Source: JAFGLZ01 sp964390905
GTDB taxonomy: Bacteria; Planctomycetota; Phycisphaerae; UBA1845; JAFGLZ01
Assembly: GCA_964390905.1 (NCBI GenBank)
Contig: CAYMLO010000032.1
Span: forward strand, 8,535 to 72,534
Direction of reading: 5' to 3'
Length of the DNA stretch: 64,000 bases
The notes below the pieces were generated by a model. That model made no database searches, was not told the origin of the DNA, and worked only from the letters and a program-made list of their open reading frames with translations. Shown in pieces: positions 52,471 through 59,750 of this stretch. Numbering within the stretch: the first letter of the stretch is position 1; the number at the start of each line of letters is the position of its first letter. Both the position numbers and the translations under genes were made by a program.

Positions 52471-53565
52471 ATGCTGACGATCCTAGACAGGTATGTGATT
52501 CGATCCTTCATCACCAACTACCTGGTCAGCCTCACGGTGCTGATCGGCCTGTACATCATTGTGGATCTGTTCGTAAACCTCGATGAATTCACCGAGCGGG
52601 ACCAGTCCGCCGCCGTCGTCCTGGCCAATATCTGCGACTACTACGGCTACAACCTGTTTCTCTACTTCTCACAGCTCTCGGGCGTCATCACGCTGGTGGC
52701 CGCCTCGTTTACGCTCGCCCGAATGCAACGAAGCAACGAACTGACCGCCATCCTCGCCAGCGGCACGAGCCTCTATCGGATCGCGGCCCCCGTCGTGGGG
52801 CTCGGCCTGTTGATGAACACCTTATGGATCATCGACCAGGAGCTCATCATCCCACAGATCGGGCACCGACTGGCCCGCCCACACGACGACGTCGAGGGAA
52901 CCGACACCTACGGCATCTGGTTCCTCAACGACCGGTACAATGCCCTGGTGTCGGCCGTGGAGTTCTACCCGAAAAGCAAGCGGATGAAGGGCGTGGTCAT
53001 CTTGCAGCGCAACGCGGGCAACGCCGTCACCGGCACGATCACGGCGGACGGGGCGCGTTGGGACGAAGCGCGACAGCTCTGGGTGCTGAGCCGCGGCAAT
53101 CACATCGGGACCGGGGGCCATCAAGACGATGGCTTCGGGCGGGATGACGGGCTGGGCAAGAACCTGGTCCCAGAATACAGAAGCGACTTGACCCCCAAGG
53201 AGCTCATGCTCCGCCAGGCTGGCCAGTGGATCAACTTCATGAGCATCCGACAACTCAACGCCCTCGAAAAGCGCGATGTGTCGCGACAATGGCTGATCGC
53301 CCAGGTCAAGCATGCCAGATTCACCACGCCATTCGCCAACATGATCCTGCTGCTGATCGGCATGCCGTTCTTCCTCAGCCGAGAACCCAGGAACGTCCTG
53401 ATCAGTGCGGCCATGTCGCTGGCCGTCTGCAGCACCTGTTTTGTGATCAACTTCGTGGCTCAGAACCTAGTGACCGTCAAGATGAATCCCGCCTTGCCCG
53501 CCTGGATCCCGCTGATCCTCTTCGGGCCCGTCGCCGTCATCCTTCTCGACAGGATCAAGACCTGA
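52471..53565 (+). CDS. lptG: LptF/LptG family permease
   Basis: 364 residues, typical length. MLTILDRYVIRSFITNYLVSL is the conserved start of LptG. Six membrane helices in the family layout are seen, with MQRSNELTAILASGTSLYRI as the coupling loop and FANMILLLIGMPFFLSREPRN before the C-terminal helices. With the upstream LptF-like protein it should form the LptFG heterodimer for lipopolysaccharide extraction. This implies that the organism has lipopolysaccharide and an outer membrane. ATG 52471 is chosen by alignment with the family start. LptB, LptC and LptA are not in the window. Confidence 0.85.
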   Translation: MLTILDRYVIRSFITNYLVSLTVLIGLYIIVDLFVNLDEFTERDQSAAVVLANICDYYGYNLFLYFSQLSGVITLVAASFTLARMQRSNELTAILASGTSLYRIAAPVVGLGLLMNTLWIIDQELIIPQIGHRLARPHDDVEGTDTYGIWFLNDRYNALVSAVEFYPKSKRMKGVVILQRNAGNAVTGTITADGARWDEARQLWVLSRGNHIGTGGHQDDGFGRDDGLGKNLVPEYRSDLTPKELMLRQAGQWINFMSIRQLNALEKRDVSRQWLIAQVKHARFTTPFANMILLLIGMPFFLSREPRNVLISAAMSLAVCSTCFVINFVAQNLVTVKMNPALPAWIPLILFGPVAVILLDRIKT

Positions 53566-53594
53566 GGCGCCATCGATGACCCGGCTATCCTCAC

Positions 53595-53618
53595 GCCTGG
53601 CCGATCAGACGGCCAAGC
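53595..53618 (+). terminator. Hairpin after lptG
   Basis: Stem CTGGCCG/CGGCCAAG with one mismatch and a 6-nt loop, about 30 nt after the stop at 53565. No U tract. Confidence 0.35.
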
Positions 53619-53687
53619 GAGCTCGGCCAGACGACCACAAACGTCATGCCTGTCCGCCCAGAATCTGCCGATTCCCTGAAGTGGGGC

Positions 53688-53726
53688 TTGACAGCCCAGT
53701 CTTCCATCTATATATTCGGATTATAT
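53688..53726 (+). promoter_or_regulatory. Promoter with overlapping operator for the ArsR-methyltransferase gene
   Basis: TTGACA (53688-53693), a 17-nt spacer and TATATT (53711-53716) form a good promoter. A 17-bp imperfect palindrome ATATATTCGGATTATAT (53710-53726) covers the -10 box and runs into the ATG at 53725. The predicted transcription start is at or within 2 nt of the ATG, so the mRNA is leaderless. The palindrome is the likely operator of the encoded regulator. Confidence 0.7.
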
Positions 53727-54744
53727 GATAAAAGCAGCATCAGCCCGCGTGGTCCTGTTCAAGGCCCTCGGAGATGGCACCCGCCATCTTATTATGCAAG
53801 TTCTTTCTCATCAAGAACTTGCGGTCAACGAGCTTGTTGAGGTCCTGGGAGTGCCTCAATCCACGGTGTCGCGACACCTGCGGGTGCTGCGCCAAGCAGG
53901 GTTGATTGGGGATCGCCGCGAGGGGGTCACGGTCTACTGTCGGGCCCATCCCGAAGCGGGCAGGGAAGACCCGATCGCCGGCTCGATCTGCCGGGGGCTT
54001 CAGGACGAAGCCTTGCCGACGGAGGTCGCTGCGAGGATCGAGACGGCTTTGGCCCGACGTCGGCAGCGAAGCCGTGCCTTCTTCGATGAGCGCGGCGAGA
54101 AGTGGGATGAGTTGCGGCGTGGATGCTTCGGCCAGGAGTTTCCGCTGGAGGCGTTGCTGGGCCTGTTGCCCAGCGAGTGGGTTGCGGCGGATCTGGGGAC
54201 GGGCACGGGCTATCTGTTGCCGGCGTTGGGCCGGGCGTTTCGCCGGGTCATCGCCGTGGACAACAACGCCTCGATGCTCGACCGGGCCCGGCAGCGAGTC
54301 ACCGACCAGGGACTGGGGAACGTCGACGTGCGATGGGGGGAGTTGGAGGCGCTGCCGATCGAAGCCGGCCAGATCGACCTGGCCGTTGCGGTGTTGGTGC
54401 TTCACCACGTTAGTGACCCAGCACACGCCCTGGCCGAGATCGCTCGGGTGCTGCGTCCTGGCGGGAGACTGCTGATCGTCGAGCTCGCGGAACATCAGGA
54501 TGAAGAGCTCCGCCAAGCCATGGGGGATCTGTGGATGGGGTTCTCCCCGGCGCGGTTGTCGATTATGTCGCAAGAAGCGGGTATGGGAACGGTGCGTGTC
54601 ATGACGCTTGGCGGTACGCACGGGGACAAGGCAGAAGCTCGGGGAGAACGATCGCTGTTTGCAATGGTCATGGGGAGGGAAGAAGATGTCGGGCCGACCC
54701 GCCCGGTAGGGAAGATAAACGCGAACCGAGATGGAAGGAGATGA
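53725..54744 (+). CDS. ArsR-family regulator fused to SAM-dependent methyltransferase (SahR-like)
   Basis: 339 residues. Residues about 5-80 are an ArsR winged helix-turn-helix (LFKALGDGTRHLIMQVLSHQ, then LGVPQSTVSRHLRVLRQAGL). Residues about 125-280 are a class I methyltransferase (AADLGTGTGYLLPAL, VIAVDNNASMLDRARQR, VLVLHHVSDPAHALAEI). This two-domain layout, next to ahcY, is that of SahR, which represses methionine-cycle genes and responds to S-adenosylhomocysteine. Autoregulation is likely because a palindrome overlaps its own promoter. It has no ribosome site and the ATG lies at the predicted transcription start. An internal 10-bp inverted repeat (53796-53822) interrupts the normally GC-rich codons. 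It is followed 4 nt later by ahcY. Confidence 0.8.
   Translation: MIKAASARVVLFKALGDGTRHLIMQVLSHQELAVNELVEVLGVPQSTVSRHLRVLRQAGLIGDRREGVTVYCRAHPEAGREDPIAGSICRGLQDEALPTEVAARIETALARRRQRSRAFFDERGEKWDELRRGCFGQEFPLEALLGLLPSEWVAADLGTGTGYLLPALGRAFRRVIAVDNNASMLDRARQRVTDQGLGNVDVRWGELEALPIEAGQIDLAVAVLVLHHVSDPAHALAEIARVLRPGGRLLIVELAEHQDEELRQAMGDLWMGFSPARLSIMSQEAGMGTVRVMTLGGTHGDKAEARGERSLFAMVMGREEDVGPTRPVGKINANRDGRR
53796..53822 (+). repeat. Perfect 10-bp inverted repeat inside the ArsR-methyltransferase gene
   Basis: GCAAGTTCTT (53796-53805) and AAGAACTTGC (53813-53822) are exact complements around a 7-nt loop, 71 nt after the ATG. The codons used here are AT-rich against the gene's normal GC-rich choice, so the nucleotide sequence itself may be selected, either as a hairpin or as a DNA operator. 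Confidence 0.65.
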
Positions 54745-54748
54745 GACG

Positions 54749-56017
54749 ATGGCGAAGGTAAACTGTGACGTCAGCGACATGAAGCTAGCGCCGATGGGCA
54801 AGAAACGAATCCTGTGGGCCGACAACGACATGCCGGTCCTTCGGCTGGTGCGCGAGCGATTCGCCAAGGATCGCCCGTTGCGGGGGATGCGAATGGGCTG
54901 CTGCCTCCATGTGACCGCCGAGACAGCCAACCTGGTGCGAACGCTGAAGGCCGGCGGGGCCTCGGTGGTGCTGTGCGCGTCCAATCCACTGAGCACCCAG
55001 GACGACGTGGCCGCCAGCCTGGTCAAGGACTTCGGCATCAGCGTCCACGCCCGACGGGGTGAGAGCGTCAAGACGTTTTACAAACACGTGGACGCCACGA
55101 TCGACCACAGACCCAACGTGACCATGGATGATGGCGCGGACCTGGTCAACCAACTGCACACGAAGCGCAAGACCGAGGCGGGCAACGTGGTCGCCTCGAT
55201 GGAAGAGACGACCACGGGCGTGATCCGGCTCCGGGCGATGGAGAAGAACGGGACGCTGATGTTCCCGGTCATCGCCGTGAACGACGCAGCCACCAAGCAC
55301 CTGTTCGACAACCGCTACGGCACGGGCCAGAGCACGTTGGACGGCATCATCCGTGCGACGGACGTCCTGCTGGCGGGCAAGAAGGTGATCGTATCGGGCT
55401 ACGGGTGGTGCGGGCGCGGCGTGTCGGAGCGTGCCCGGGGTATGGGAGCACACGTGACGGTCACCGAGGTGGATCCCCTGCGGGCGCTGCAGGCGGTGAT
55501 GGATGGGTTCAACGTGGCCCCCATGGCCGAAGCCGTCCGCTACGGCGACGTCTTCGTCACGCTCACGGGCGACAAGCACGTCATCCGCGGCGAGCATTTC
55601 GCCAAGATGAAGGACGGGGCCATCGTCTGCAACAGCGGGCACTTCGACGTCGAGCTGGACATTCCGGCCCTCGAGAAGCTGTCCAGGAAAGTCAATCGCG
55701 ATGTCCGGAACCACGTCGACGAGTACGTCCTGTCGGAGGGTCGGCGGATCTTCCTGCTGGCCGAGGGACGGCTGGTCAACCTGTCAGCAGCCGAAGGCCA
55801 TCCCGCCAGCGTGATGGACATGAGCTTCGCGACCCAGGCGCTGGCCGGTGAATTCGCCCGCAAGGAGGGCAGCAAGCTCGATGTCCGGGTGCACGACGTC
55901 CCTATTCGCGTCGAGGAGTGGGTGGCCAGACTCAAGCTCAAGTCGATGGGGATCAAGATCGACAAACTGACCGCCGAGCAGAGGCTGTACCTGGCCAGCA
56001 GCGGGGAGGGAACGTAA
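54749..56017 (+). CDS. ahcY: Adenosylhomocysteinase (S-adenosyl-L-homocysteine hydrolase)
   Basis: 422 residues. It splits S-adenosylhomocysteine into adenosine and homocysteine with bound NAD. FPVIAVNDAATKHLFDNRYGTGQS, the NAD motif VIVSGYGWCGRGVSERAR and DKHVIRGEHFAKMKDGAIVCN are conserved. It lacks the extended C-terminal Lys-x-x-x-Tyr-Arg-Tyr tail of the long bacterial type, as in the archaeal/thermophile-like short form. AAGGAGA precedes ATG 54749. It is co-transcribed with the regulator, 4 nt upstream, so its expression should follow the methionine-cycle signal. Confidence 0.93.
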   Translation: MAKVNCDVSDMKLAPMGKKRILWADNDMPVLRLVRERFAKDRPLRGMRMGCCLHVTAETANLVRTLKAGGASVVLCASNPLSTQDDVAASLVKDFGISVHARRGESVKTFYKHVDATIDHRPNVTMDDGADLVNQLHTKRKTEAGNVVASMEETTTGVIRLRAMEKNGTLMFPVIAVNDAATKHLFDNRYGTGQSTLDGIIRATDVLLAGKKVIVSGYGWCGRGVSERARGMGAHVTVTEVDPLRALQAVMDGFNVAPMAEAVRYGDVFVTLTGDKHVIRGEHFAKMKDGAIVCNSGHFDVELDIPALEKLSRKVNRDVRNHVDEYVLSEGRRIFLLAEGRLVNLSAAEGHPASVMDMSFATQALAGEFARKEGSKLDVRVHDVPIRVEEWVARLKLKSMGIKIDKLTAEQRLYLASSGEGT

Positions 56018-56135
56018 GGCGGCGTCGCGTCCAGAGGTCGCGGACGCAAGTCCTGCAGGATGTGACGCGATGGGACAAGACATTGGAAACCAATGAGGGA
56101 CAGGAACCGTACAAGCAGACAAGGGAGACACCGCC

Positions 56136-57131
56136 ATGGCCGAAACGTGGACGGCAGAGTCCATCATGGGGATCGTGTGGCGTGCCCTGGGAAGCCAACC
56201 CCTGATTGCCGCCGTCGAGTTGGGAGTCTTCGAAACCCTCGGCGGGGAGGCCAAGACGGCTGAGGAGTTGGCTGGGATCCTCGGTACGGACCGGCGTGCG
56301 ACCGAGGCGCTGCTCAACGCGTTGGCTGCCGCTGGCTTGCTGGACAAGTCGGCCGACGCATTCGCCATTCCCGCCAGTCTCATCCCGTTGCTGTCGACGG
56401 CGCCGGATACGACCGTCCTGCCGATGATCCGCCACCAAGCTGCCTGTGCCCACCGGTGGGACAAGCTGGCCGAGGTGGTCCGGACCGGTCGGCCGCCCGC
56501 TACGGTCGGCGCGATGCTGCGCAACGGATCGGAGCAACGGGCGTTCATCCAGGCGATGCACGTCATCGGACGGGGGATGGCCGACCAAGTCGTGGCCGTT
56601 CTCGAGCCGACGCGGTTTCGTCGGGCGCTGGACGTGGGCGGGGCATCGGGGACGTACACGATCGCCCTGCTGCGAGCGGCCCCCGAGATGCGGGCGACGC
56701 TGTTCGACCTGCCGCCCGTCGTCGAAATGGCCCGGGAACGACTCGACGCCGAAGGCCTGCTCGATCGGGTTGACCTGGTCACCGGCGACTTCTACAAAGA
56801 CCCGTTGCCTGGCGGGCATGACTTGGCGCTGCTGTCGGCCATCATCCACCAGAACAGCTCTGAGCAGAATCGCGCGCTGTATGCGAAGTGTCTGGACACA
56901 CTCGACCCCGGCGGCACGATCGTCATCCGGGACATCATCATGGAGGATTCACACACGAAACCGCATCGCGGCGCGCTCTTCGCGATCAACATGCTCGTCA
57001 ACACGGAGGGAGGCGGGTGCTACAGCTTCTCGGAGATCCGGAACGACCTGAAGGCGTCCGGCTTCGTCGACGTGACGCTCGTCCAGCAAGGGACATGGAT
57101 GGACGGGCTGGTATCGGCCCGCCGGCCGTAG
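56136..57131 (+). CDS. Small-molecule O-methyltransferase, dimerising winged-helix type
   Basis: 331 residues. An N-terminal winged-helix dimerisation domain (QPLIAAVELGVFETLGG, TAEELAGILGTDRRATEALL) and a C-terminal SAM domain (FRRALDVGGASGTYTIAL, ATLFDLPPVVEMARERL, LLSAIIHQN) match the plant-caffeate/hydroxyneurosporene methyltransferase superfamily. It would methylate a phenolic or other hydroxyl group. AAGGGAGA lies 8 nt before ATG 56136. Its position after ahcY, which removes its S-adenosylhomocysteine product, suggests shared regulation. The substrate is unknown. Confidence 0.75.
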   Translation: MAETWTAESIMGIVWRALGSQPLIAAVELGVFETLGGEAKTAEELAGILGTDRRATEALLNALAAAGLLDKSADAFAIPASLIPLLSTAPDTTVLPMIRHQAACAHRWDKLAEVVRTGRPPATVGAMLRNGSEQRAFIQAMHVIGRGMADQVVAVLEPTRFRRALDVGGASGTYTIALLRAAPEMRATLFDLPPVVEMARERLDAEGLLDRVDLVTGDFYKDPLPGGHDLALLSAIIHQNSSEQNRALYAKCLDTLDPGGTIVIRDIIMEDSHTKPHRGALFAINMLVNTEGGGCYSFSEIRNDLKASGFVDVTLVQQGTWMDGLVSARRP

Positions 57132-57261
57132 CACCGCCTTCGGGAACATAGCCCGCTGGGGGACCTCTCGGCTGCGGGGATGTTGAATCCTGCCGGCTTG
57201 TCGCGTAGGGTGTGTTGTATTGTAGGACCGACGAGGGATCCTCCAGGAGACGCACACCTAG

Positions 57262-58524
57262 ATGAGCCTTGGGCCGAGCCTGCCATTGATGGCCATTCGA
57301 AGCGACGGGGGCCCACTTCTGTCCCCCCAGAGCGTCCCGCAAGTCCTGACCGATTACCTCTGGGTGTTTCTGGCGGCCATGGCAATCTCGCTGGCGACGA
57401 CCCCACTCTTCGCGCGTGTGGCCAAGTCCTTGGGGATCGTCGACCGACCCGCCGGACGGAAGCTGCACAGGGAAGCGACGCCCTACCTGGGGGGGCTGGC
57501 CATCCTGGCGGCGTGGCTGGCCGGCGTCGTGCTTGGCAGCTTGGTCTTTCTTGACGATCCGGGGCAGAAGGGGCCGATCATCGGGATCGTCATCGGGGCC
57601 ACCATTGCCACGGCCGTCGGGTTGCTGGACGATCTGATGGACATCAAGCCCTACATCAAGATTTTCGGGCAGCTCTTGTCCGCCTACGTCCTGATCTTCT
57701 CCGGGGTGGGGTTGAAGATCGGCAAGGTCCTGTTCGACCCGCTCCACATCCAACCGTCGCCCCAGGTAGGCCTGGCGGTGTCGGCCGCGTTCAGCGTGCT
57801 GGTCGTCCTGGCGGTCTGCAATTCCGTCAACCTGCTCGATGGGCTGGACGGGCTCTGCTCCGGCGTGATCGTGATCATGGTGTCCGCCCTCACGGTGCTT
57901 GCCATCGGGCTCGCCCGCCACGGATGCTACGAGATCTACGACCCCACGCGGATGATCGTCAGTCTGGCGATCCTGGGAGCGATCCTGGGGTTTCTGCCGT
58001 ACAACTTCAATCCCGCCAGCATCTTCATGGGGGACGCGGGCAGCATGTTGCTCGGGTTCACGGCGGCTGCGCTGTTTCTCCTGCTGGGAGAAAACGCCCC
58101 CAACATCCGTTGGTTCTACGCAGGGCTGTTGGTCTTCGGACTGCCCGCTATGGACACCGGGCTGGCCATCTACCGGCGGATCCGGGCAGGCCAAAGCCCC
58201 ATGTCTCCGGACGCCCACCACCTTCACCATCAGCTCATCCGTCAGGGCCTCACGGTCCGGCAGGCGGTGGCGCTCCTCTACGTGCTGGCCTCGTTCTTTG
58301 CCATCACGGCGCTCTTGATGGTCCAGGTGCGCGTCCGCTACGGAGCCATTCTGGTCGTGTTCGCCGGCGCGATCATGGGTCTGGTGACCGTCAGCTTCCG
58401 ACTGCATCGGATGGGTCCTGTCGGACGAATGACCGACGAGACCATTCGTCAGTTGCCGAAGGCCAGAGTATCCGACGCCCAGGAACCATCGGAGGAAGAG
58501 ACCGACGTTCCTCCCCCGGTGTAG
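57262..58524 (+). CDS. Undecaprenyl-phosphate GlcNAc/GalNAc-1-phosphate transferase (WecA/TagO family)
   Basis: 420 residues, polytopic. It moves a HexNAc-1-phosphate from UDP to undecaprenyl phosphate, the first step of surface polysaccharides. Metal-binding VGLLDDLMDIKP holds Asp123-Asp124, NSVNLLDGLDGLCSG the second acidic site, and FNPASIFMGDAGSMLLG the third. The C-terminal cytoplasmic SPDAHHLHHQLIRQGL is the His-rich loop of WecA. The last 40 residues are acidic and low complexity. The AGGAG site is about 12 nt before ATG 57262, so ATG 57289 is possible. It is followed by a PfkB kinase and a secreted protein. Confidence 0.85.
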   Translation: MSLGPSLPLMAIRSDGGPLLSPQSVPQVLTDYLWVFLAAMAISLATTPLFARVAKSLGIVDRPAGRKLHREATPYLGGLAILAAWLAGVVLGSLVFLDDPGQKGPIIGIVIGATIATAVGLLDDLMDIKPYIKIFGQLLSAYVLIFSGVGLKIGKVLFDPLHIQPSPQVGLAVSAAFSVLVVLAVCNSVNLLDGLDGLCSGVIVIMVSALTVLAIGLARHGCYEIYDPTRMIVSLAILGAILGFLPYNFNPASIFMGDAGSMLLGFTAAALFLLLGENAPNIRWFYAGLLVFGLPAMDTGLAIYRRIRAGQSPMSPDAHHLHHQLIRQGLTVRQAVALLYVLASFFAITALLMVQVRVRYGAILVVFAGAIMGLVTVSFRLHRMGPVGRMTDETIRQLPKARVSDAQEPSEEETDVPPPV

Positions 58525-58626
58525 ACGCGCAGACGACGTCGCAAGGCGCGACGGCCCTGCCTGACGCTTGGGGCCCCTCGTTTCTGGCTGATCTACACGC
58601 GGGGCCGTCTCGAGGGAAACCCGACC

Positions 58627-59586
58627 ATGGCGTCCAAGAGGGACAAGACCGGCCAAGCCGTTGCGTTCGACGCTATCGGCGTTGGGCTGACCTGCTACGA
58701 TCTGGCGGCCGTCATCGAACGCTGGCCCGAGGGCGACCGGGGCCGGTTGCTCGAATACACGCCCGCCGGCGGCGGGATGTGCTCCAACGCCATCGTCACG
58801 ATGCAGCGATTGGGGGCGCGGTGTGCGCTGGCCACCTGCGTCGGGCAGGACGATCCCGGGCGATTCCTCAAAGAGGACTTGGAGCGGGAGGGCGTGGACG
58901 CGAGATTCGTTCGCATGGCTCGCGGCGGACGAACGCAGGTCAGTCTGAACATCTCGGTCAGGGGAACGGATGAAAAGACACTACTGGCCCTCGGGACCCG
59001 CCGGTTGGCCCTGCGGCCCGGGCAGGTGGCCCGGGGCTTCTGGTCGGCCTTGGAACATAGTCGGTTGCTGCACGTCGACGGCTTCTTCCCCGAGTTGGCG
59101 ATGCCGGCCCTGGCGCGGGCGAGGCGGGCCAACGTCATCACCTCGCTGGACATCACCCATGCCGACAAGCACGCCGAGGCCCTGGTTCGGGGCTGCGACG
59201 TCGTGTTCGCCCCTGTCGAGTTCGTCGAGGCCTTCTTCGGACACCGCCATTTCGAGCGAGCCGCTTGGGAGCTATACAAGATGGGTCCCCGATGGGCGGG
59301 CGTCACGCTGGGTGAGTATGGCGCGATCGGCGTGGCCGGCGACCAGATGATCCGTCAGCCCGCCTTCAACGTCAACGCGGTAGACACCGTCGGCGCCGGC
59401 GATGCCTTTCACGGAAGCATGGCATTCGCAGCCCTCCGCGGCTGGGCGTTTCCCAAGGCGATGCGGTTCGCGGCGGCCGTCGGGGCCATGTCGTGCACCG
59501 CATTGAGCCCGCGGGCGCCGCTGCCGACGCTCCGACAGGTCCAGCGCTTCCTGAAGGAACGCGAGGATCAGGCCCAGGCGCGGTAG
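58627..59586 (+). CDS. PfkB family carbohydrate kinase
   Basis: 319 residues. The N-terminal region holds DAIGVGLTCYDLAAVIERWPEG and the Gly-rich AGGGMCSNAIVTMQRLGA that binds the sugar. The C-terminal DTVGAGDAFHGSM is the PfkB signature 2, with Asp259 as catalytic base. Such kinases phosphorylate ribose, fructose, 2-keto-3-deoxygluconate and similar sugars. The substrate cannot be read. It stands between the transferase and the secreted protein, which would fit salvage of a sugar from glycan breakdown. Confidence 0.8.
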   Translation: MASKRDKTGQAVAFDAIGVGLTCYDLAAVIERWPEGDRGRLLEYTPAGGGMCSNAIVTMQRLGARCALATCVGQDDPGRFLKEDLEREGVDARFVRMARGGRTQVSLNISVRGTDEKTLLALGTRRLALRPGQVARGFWSALEHSRLLHVDGFFPELAMPALARARRANVITSLDITHADKHAEALVRGCDVVFAPVEFVEAFFGHRHFERAAWELYKMGPRWAGVTLGEYGAIGVAGDQMIRQPAFNVNAVDTVGAGDAFHGSMAFAALRGWAFPKAMRFAAAVGAMSCTALSPRAPLPTLRQVQRFLKEREDQAQAR

Positions 59587-59750
59587 TGCTCGTTCATGCA
59601 GCCCATACCTGCCAAAACGAGCCGTGGCGGTTCACGCGGTGAACCGAGATCGCGCAGGAAGATGCCAACCGCCTGGCCGACGCACGGGGATAGGGGCTCG
59701 CAGATTGCGCCGGGATCACTGAGATGCGTCACTGCAGGGAGGACTGAACC

